Source of the DNA: Eucommia ulmoides | Lineage: Eukaryota > Streptophyta > Magnoliopsida > Garryales > Eucommiaceae | DNA: 64,000 bases | Assembly (NCBI GenBank): GCA_016647705.1 | Contig: CM028334.1 | Location: 11,193,546-11,257,545, forward strand | Direction: 5' to 3' | Part shown: one piece after another, positions 57,846 through 64,000 of the stretch | Numbering within the stretch: the first letter of the stretch is position 1 | How the letters are laid out: each line of letters begins with the position of its first letter | The notes under the pieces: model-generated | What the model saw: only the letters and a program-made list of their open reading frames with translations | Databases searched by the model: none | What the model was told of the DNA's origin: nothing | Translations under genes and position numbers: made by a program

Positions 57846-58320
57846 TTGTACCAACTGCACGACTCGATCGGGCGACTTTAGCCTCCAGTGCCCTGGATCT
57901 CCTCGGGTACTATCAAGTGAGTCAATATCCATACACATAACTGTGTAATATCACGAATTATTAACTATGTAGTCCATACTAATGAATATATATGCTTACG
58001 CCAACATGAGTTGGTCCAAGCGGAAGGAATTTGGACTTCTTAAGTAACACCTCTAGGGATCGAATCTGGGAGAATTGTATATGGAAAGTACTCAGTTGGG
58101 AGAGATGTCCTGCTTTTGGCGCCCAACAGTATCGGGATTAGTCTCTGTCGACCGTGGTGCGAGAATACCCTGGGAAACCAAAAAAAAAAATGAATACATA
58201 TGCTTACTCTGCAGATATAACAGTGATGGATAAATAGTACCAAACTTACCCATAACTTAAACATGTCATTAACATTGGACATAATTATAAGAGAAAAATA
58301 AAAGAAAATAGGGGAGTTGG
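57846..58320. other. No gene seen; decayed PMD-element sequence likely
   Basis: Continues the GC content of the PMD region, but no domain can be read. Confidence 0.35.
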
Positions 58321-58330
58321 GAACAATGTT

Positions 58331-58438
58331 TTAAAAACTGGACCGGACATCGAACCGAAAAAGTCACCGGGTCACGGGTTACCGGTTCAACCGGTAGGCG
58401 AATCGTGGTTGAACCGTGATATCATAATTACGTCATTA

Positions 58439-58479
<41 letters not shown>

Positions 58480-59457
58480 TAAAAAATATCAAAAAAATAC
58501 AAGTAAAAATCCTAAACCCTAAACATAGAATTTATAGTAAACAAAACAGCAAAACCCTAAACACAATCAAATTGAAACAATTAAACACAATTTGAACACA
58601 AAGATCAACAATTAAACAATCAAATTGAAACAATTAAACACATAAAATTAATCAAGTATGCATTTTGGTGCCAAAAAAAAAAAAAATGGATCAAACACAA
58701 AGATCAGCCATTAAACACAATTTGAACACCGATCTGTCTCGAATTCAGATCATTTAAGAACAAAATATAACAATACGCATCCAACAAATGATCATCTAAC
58801 AGAAACTAGAGCTACATCGATAGCGAGGTAGCAGAAATGACAAAATGCGATCTAGAAAGAAAAAAATAGAGATTGAGAGAGAGAAGAGATTAGTACCGTT
58901 GAAATTTTCCTCGTCATCGGAGCTGGGTTTTTGCTGTCTGCCTTCGTCATTGGAGCTGTTGCGTCCGTCATCATCGGAGGTTGCACGAGCAAGGAAGAGG
59001 TTCATCATTTCGTCATTGGTCATCTCTGTCGCCGTCGCCCACTGGAATGGCTGAGATCAGACATAAAAACAAAGGAATGGCTGAGATTTGTAGTTGAAAT
59101 GGCTGAGATCGGCAGTCAATGACTGATTTTGGGTGATGTTTGAGAGAGAGACACAAAGACGAGATAATGGACTGTCGGACATGAAGACCGCCGACAATTT
59201 TTTTGGAACGAATTTAGGCCTTTTAGGGTCTTATGAAGGAAGAATTTATATAAAATGGAAAAGTCCAAAACCCGGCCAGTTCACCTCTAACCTAGCAGGT
59301 TCGCCGGTTCACTGTTAGAACCGGTCTGACCCGGCCGGTTCGACGGTTTTTACCCCGAAACGGGTTTAGGCGGTTAACTTGACCGGACACATGATCGGTT
59401 AGCGGTTCAACCAGTTCAATCGGCTGGTTCGGTCTGATTTTTAATGGGAAGCGTGCT
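58331..59457. mobile_element. TIR element rich in GGTTCAACCGG motifs
   Basis: Left TTTTAAAAACTGGACCGG and, reversed, right CATTAAAAATCAGACCG are similar inverted ends. Subterminal regions carry multiple ACCGGTTCAACCGG / GGTTCG words on both strands, a pattern seen in non-autonomous DNA transposons. No transposase. The superfamily is undecided. It contains a TA tract (58438-58480). Confidence 0.5.
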
Positions 59458-59784
59458 TGGTTATTTTAAATTGAGACCATGTTGATCCAGGAAAGGAACG
59501 GCTTCAAGCAATCTTTTCCATCGAGATTCTTGTTAACGACGCCATCTACGATATGCCTGCGTTGAACCAGATCCATCGTCTTGCTGTATTCGCCGTCCTA
59601 GATCTCAGCTGTGTAAAGGTTGCATCGGAGAATGTCAGATCTCTTGTTCATTCATCAAAGAAGCTCAGATCTCCTTCGCCTAGTCTCTCTCTATTATATC
59701 CATCGTTCTTTCTTTCTTAGGCCCTCTCAATCTTATCAGGATAGAAACTATGCAAATGTTTCATTTTTTAAATTGTAGTTATTT

Positions 59785-59885
59785 GTCTGCCGATCCTCTT
59801 TACCATCGGCAATCGGTGGTTGTTGTCCCGCCGATCCTCCTTACCGACGATAATCGGTGATTGTTGTCCTGCCGATCCTGAGCGT
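59785..59885. repeat. ~48-bp tandem duplication
   Basis: CCGATCCTC, TTACC, ATCGG, TTGTTGTC blocks repeat twice at the probable 5' part of the LINE below. Confidence 0.6.
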
Positions 59886-60209
59886 TGCTTGCTTCAACCA
59901 ATTCAGGCATTTTTTGGGGGGCGGAGGGCTACACCTAGATCTGTTTCCACTGATGCTTCATCGGACCATCAAACTCCAAGCGTGGCGTTTGGCTACTGCT
60001 CTGATCAGAGGTGAAACCAGTGTTCCAATTCTAAACATTCATCGGTGAGCTTATCTATCTCCCTGCTTTGGTGAAGTGGATTATTGATTTCTCTGCTTTT
60101 CGCTCAATAATTTAAGTGTTATGTTGAGTTGGTGCATTTGTTGTATTCCTAGAAATATTTCCTCTCTATACAACTTATTATGGGTATTCAAATTGGAAGA
60201 GGAATTATG

Positions 60210-60580
60210 GCGAGTCAAAAGAGCAGTTAGTGTTTATATTTGTGGATTCTATTCCAGAGAAGATGGGTAGTAGAGGCTTAACATTCATGTTTCAGTGGCA
60301 TGGGGTGGTGCGAGAAGTCTATATTCCAAAGTGAAGAAGAGTTAGAACAAACTCAAAGTACGATTTGTTAGATTTTCGTCTTCAACCCTTGGCTGCTATT
60401 AGAATTCTCAATAGGATTAGGGTGAAAAACAACGTGATTGAAGTTTGTTTGGTTGTGAGCAGTAAGCGATCCTATGATTCTAGTGTGAAAAGAAAATGGG
60501 TAAGAAAAGAAAGAAAAAAATTAGGGCTTGCAATTTTTGAACCAGATGTTGTTTCTATCTACACCACAATTCAAGCTTAG
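60210..60580 (+). pseudogene. LINE ORF1-like RRM fragment
   Basis: The frame reads VFIFVDSIPEKMGSRGLTFM, an RNP2-type strand, then FQWHGVVREVYIPK, an in-frame stop, RRVRTNSKYD and, after a one-base shift, the RNP1-type strand, followed by LAAIRILNR. This is the order of a plant RRM of the kind found in LINE ORF1 and SC35-like retroelement proteins. The RRM binds RNA; in LINEs it packages the element transcript. It is broken by a stop near 60335 and a frameshift near 60368. Confidence 0.55.
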
Positions 60581-60872
60581 TCTTGTCATATTGGGTCAAG
60601 GTTCTAGCTCTTTCATATCTGATTCCCATAATCCTTTGCATTTTCTAGTAGTTTGTTCGTCAAGTGTTCTTGATAATAGTAAGAACTCTACCACTAATAA
60701 GGATATGACAAATAGAATCAAGTTAGTGTTGTAGAGAGTAGAAAATGTGATGGAATATGGGAACATTTTAGGTTTGACTATGACTTTGAATAGATTGCAG
60801 TTTAGAGATTCGATTGTTAATCTTATTCTTAGAGAGTGGGATAGTGTGTGATCAAATTGCATTAAAAGTGTA

Positions 60873-61241
60873 TTGTTTTTGGAATCAAATAAGGGATTGG
60901 AGCTAGTGGGTGCAATAAATCCCGCATTAGATGGGGGTGGCTCTTTTCCTAATGTCGATATGGGAGAGAATCTCTCAAACCATGAAGATGTTTGCCATGA
61001 CTTGGAAGAGGGTGAAATCATTGCTGAGGCCTTCTGCCAATGCGATTCGCATGAACCAGGTGCTAAAAAGGTCATTGATTCATCGATACAAGAATGGTCC
61101 TTCACAAGTGATACGTATGGTAGCTATGATTCCAAACCCAATGATGAAATTGATGAGATTTTCTCCAAATTCAAGGGTAGTTGTAGTTTGCTGTTTAAAA
61201 AGAAACTAGTCTCAATACGTAAAAAGAAAAGAAAAAAATAA
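60873..61241 (+). pseudogene. Unrecognised acidic ORF, probably LINE ORF1 tail
   Basis: 122 codons: NPALDGGGSFPNVDMGENLS, then the acidic EDVCHDLEEGEIIAEAF, and a Lys/Arg-rich end KKKLVSIRKKKRKK. No domain recognised. Its position 3' of the RRM fragment and before the LINE tail suggests the hydrophilic C-terminal part of the same ORF1 or a linker. No splice signals considered convincing. Confidence 0.35.
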
Positions 61242-62093
61242 CTCATTGGCAGTTTGGGTGTGTTAAGATAAACTTTTAATTATGGTTGGTTAAGAGAGAC
61301 ACTCTTCTCTTCAGAAAGAAGCCAGATCCTAGGGAAGTAAGATTAGGTGTAATTAGGGGAGGGAGTTGTACTTCTCCTGTTTCTTCTATTAGGAAAAAAC
61401 GGTTTAGTTGGTGGGATGGATTTTTTGATGAGTTCTTAATTGCTTTTGACTTATTTGGATTGAGTTGATCTTTGGGTAGTGAGGTGAGCCATCTTGGGCT
61501 TAAAGTTGTTGTTCAAAGGGTGTTGGGGTGGGCCTCATCATTTGTTTCTAGAAAGTCGTTGTGCTTGGAAGGTTATGGAAGCATCTAGTATGAGTATGTA
61601 ACTAGCGGATGTTCCCAAGGTCGTGTAGTTAAGAGCTTGCATGTTTAATTTCTCCCAACAAAGCTATCTCCGAGCTTGTCGGTTGATGAAGCATTGGCAA
61701 TTCACCCTCCTTTTCGGTCGGGCTAATTGGCAATTGAAAATATTGGTCCTTTTGATTTTTTAAAGTGTATCAGTGATGTATAATATTTGGGTGTTTATTT
61801 TGGCTTTCATGAGGTTGAGCTCCGGGATACCTATTGAACCCGTGTTAGGGGTTAGTAGTCTCATTTGATATTCTTGTGTTGTTTTCGCTGGAATTTTACA
61901 AATTACATGGTATTTTTTACCGTGTAGTGAGGGAGATCCTTCCTTTCAGTAATATATAATCATATGCCTATCGAAAAAAAAATAAAAAAATTAGACCAAA
62001 TTATGATTAAAAATGTTGTTTGCATGTTACTCTTTTCGTCTAATTTAGTTTATAAAATCCAACAAAATTTAGTTATTTGTTTGTTTTACTAAG

Positions 62094-62540
62094 GTCATAT
62101 TTGATAACCATTTAAATTTTAAATACTAAAAATTTTAAGTATTATGTACTGAATATATTAAGTATTTAATTTTTTAATACTTTTAACTTCAAACAAATTT
62201 TTATTTTCCAAAATAATTTTACAACTTTATTTTTTCTAAATTATTCTTTCTACAACTTTCTCTCTCAATTTTATTTCAATTTAATATTTTCTCTATCTAT
62301 AATTTTTTATATATAATTTTTTTTGTGAGATTTTACAGTATTGGTGTAAAATATTGGTTGTGATAATTAGATATTCTATGGTATTAAGTAATAAATTCTA
62401 AAAAATTAATTGAATCAAACATCACTTAAAATTTTGAACAATTTTTTAAGTGATGTTTATTGTTTAATTTTGTAATCAAATACACTTAATTTGATAAGTA
62501 CTTAATGCATTTAATACTTAACTGTGTTAACAAACGGGAC
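62094..62540 (-). mobile_element. AT-rich MITE, TSD TAA
   Basis: GGTCATATTTGATAACCATT and, reversed, GGTCCCGTTTGTTAACACAG form the ends; TAA precedes the left end and follows the right end. Related fragments lie at 30985-31348 and 55830-56140 in the opposite orientation. Confidence 0.65.
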
Positions 62541-62777
62541 CTAAATCTAAATTTACTCAATTTTAAAGTGCAAAGTATGATTAATACTTAAAATAAACAA
62601 AGAAAAAAGAGAATATGGAACAAAATGAAAACGAAGGAAAATTTAACATTAGATAAAATAGCAACTGAGAATTAAATCTTTGAACTAAGTTACAATACCA
62701 TACAACACAAATGTGTTATTTCTACGAACAAAAAAAACTTATTACATTTATTATAATCACACTAACAAATCAATCGA

Positions 62778-63161
62778 ATGTATGTCGGGGTCAAGATAGA
62801 CACTTCCGCCTATCAAGGCCTGTTTGAGAATAGAAACCACATCAATTTTGTCATTGTTTTCTACACATGTGCATCTCGTTTTGAATGCACGTGGATTTTG
62901 GTCGACCGGCCTTCACAACTGAAACTCTACTCCGGTCATGTTAGGCTCCCACTAGTAGTCCTCGTGGGTGATCAATTGAAACGACGATTTCCAAATTTTC
63001 AACTTTTTCTCCATTCTGAACTCAGGGACAATGTAGTGTAATGCATCAGTGCCACAATATTCGGTTTTCGTAAGCATATGGGGACATGGGTATTTGAGAA
63101 TATTATACTTCCTACAAATACAATCAATATTATCCCCTAAATTAACATGTTGGACATGCAC
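62778..63161 (-). pseudogene. MULE transposase fragment with SWIM zinc finger
   Basis: The minus-strand frame 63161-62952 reads VNLGDNIDCICRKYNILKYP then CPHMLTKTEYCGTDALHYIV, with the CxC...CxH pattern of the SWIM finger found at the C-terminus of MuDR/MULE transposases (and related FAR1-like proteins). KSSFQLITHEDY follows, like the usual F.P.P.EDYW tail, then a TAG and further weakly coding sequence. The DDE catalytic region is not present. Residual transposase; non-functional. Confidence 0.7.
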
Positions 63162-63296
63162 CCAGTCAAAGTCTTTGAAGTTTTTACCTAAACTCTATTT
63201 ACTATTATATATGTGTGTGTGTGTACACACCAAGGTTTGTGTTGCAATTCTTATATTTTATATAAAAAAAAGTAAATAATAAATTGCTACATAAAA

Positions 63297-63382
63297 TGTC
63301 ACACCCCCACCATGGGCCCTCACTGCCCAAGGCCGGGCATGACGTCAACCTGACACTACCTAACCAATCAACCAAATAGACG

Positions 63383-63454
<72 letters not shown>

Positions 63455-64000
63455 TTCAAACGCATGCGAACCGCTATCAATATTTTTTTTTCAAAAATAA
63501 TACCTTACACAGTTCTACTCTGACCGGCCTACTCCCAAATGACACTACCTTCGGCCTCTACCTAGTGCAAGTAGTGGACTAACTCCTAGCCGCGATATCT
63601 AAAATACAATATTTTTATCGGTGTACTGTCTTTATAATAAAAACATTTAATGGATCAAGTACAATGGTTAAATACCAACTTTCGAAATATAATATTTTTT
63701 AATCATATACCAGGTTGAAAATCCAGTATCACTGTCACCAATGTAATGAACTAATATATTTAAAATAAGTAGAAGTGTTAAACACCACGTTTCAAAATAT
63801 AATAATATAACCGTATACTATGTTGAAAATTCAGTTCCACTACCACTAATGAAATTAAGAAATATAATTAACCCCCAACTCAAACATTTTAAGTCAACCC
63901 ATCCAAACATTTTAAATCCACCAATCCAAATATTTTAAACCAATCAATCCAAGTGTTTTAAACCAACCAATCTAAATATTTTAAGATCAACCAGACCAAT
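63297..64000. repeat. LTR edge (TGTCACACCC family), runs off the window
   Basis: TGTCACACCCCCACCATGGG with GACGTCAACCTGACACTACC, as at 57319. A long (TA)n tract (63387-63446) lies inside. After 63480 there are two related blocks ending GTTGAAAATCCAGTATCACT and GTTGAAAATTCAGTTCCACT, and a short AACCAATCAATCCAA tandem at the very end. No gene. Confidence 0.45.
63387..63446. repeat. (TA)n microsatellite
   Basis: About 30 TA units. Confidence 0.95.

Larger units (their letters stand above)
59890..61985 (+). mobile_element. Truncated LINE with RRM-type ORF1 and A tail
   Basis: The plus strand ends in a typical LINE 3' terminus, CATATGCCTATCG followed by A-rich sequence (61966-61985). ORF1-like sequence with an RNA-recognition motif lies at 60210-60540. 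No endonuclease or RT is seen, so most of ORF2 is deleted. The 5' limit is uncertain. Confidence 0.55.

Noticed and set aside
63205-63480. Frame with Ile/Tyr repeats
   Set aside because: Encoded by the (TA)n tract in the LTR edge.

Overview
The window looks like nuclear DNA of a flowering plant, probably a eudicot. It is AT-rich, has spliced gene remnants, GT-AG introns and plant-specific protein families, and is packed with plant transposon classes. I see no intact protein-coding host gene. What is present is a set of decayed genes inside many nested mobile elements, several of which can be delimited to the base by target-site duplications (TSDs) or by comparison with an empty copy elsewhere in the window.

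Layout. 0-3.6 kb: a TRIM-like repeat, a possible coiled-coil exon fragment and a 1.2 kb TTA-TSD (PIF/Harbinger-type) element. 3.9-11.6 kb: inverted LTR arms, the left arm split by a 1.18 kb element with a 9-bp TSD and the right LTR split by a 4.4-4.5 kb Helitron. 11.6-15.3 kb: intergenic, with a plastid 23S rRNA fragment (NUPT) and a possible mitochondrial insert. 15.3-22.9 kb: a decayed Ty3/gypsy element on the minus strand (LTR, three ~1 kb tandem repeats, gag). 24.6-27.5 kb: a Pack-MULE-like element with a 9-bp TSD that carries the start of a GT14 glycosyltransferase gene. 27.8-32.3 kb: more TIR elements.

33.2-45.9 kb: a broken CHX cation/H+ exchanger gene. Its second exon is split by a 6.4 kb Ty1/copia element (33814-40254, minus strand, TSD GAAGA). 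Its last intron is swollen by a MULE-like element, an LTR fragment and two SINEs. 46-53 kb: a TRIM-like repeat, a degenerate copia whose 3' LTR is split by a 3.1 kb solo LTR (TSD TCATT), and a LINE ORF2 fragment. 53.1-57.3 kb: a second copy of the segment at 24.5-32.35 kb, which acts as an empty-site reference for three insertions. 57.3-64 kb: plant mobile domain and MULE SWIM-finger remnants, a TIR element rich in GGTTC motifs, a truncated LINE with an RRM-type ORF1, an AT-rich MITE and the edge of another LTR.

The remnants do not form a pathway. The clearest host locus is CHX, which has at least four independent lesions besides the copia insertion. The most notable structure is the Pack-MULE-like capture of a GT14 fragment, supported by an empty paralogous site 28 kb away. 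I found no previously undescribed functional system.
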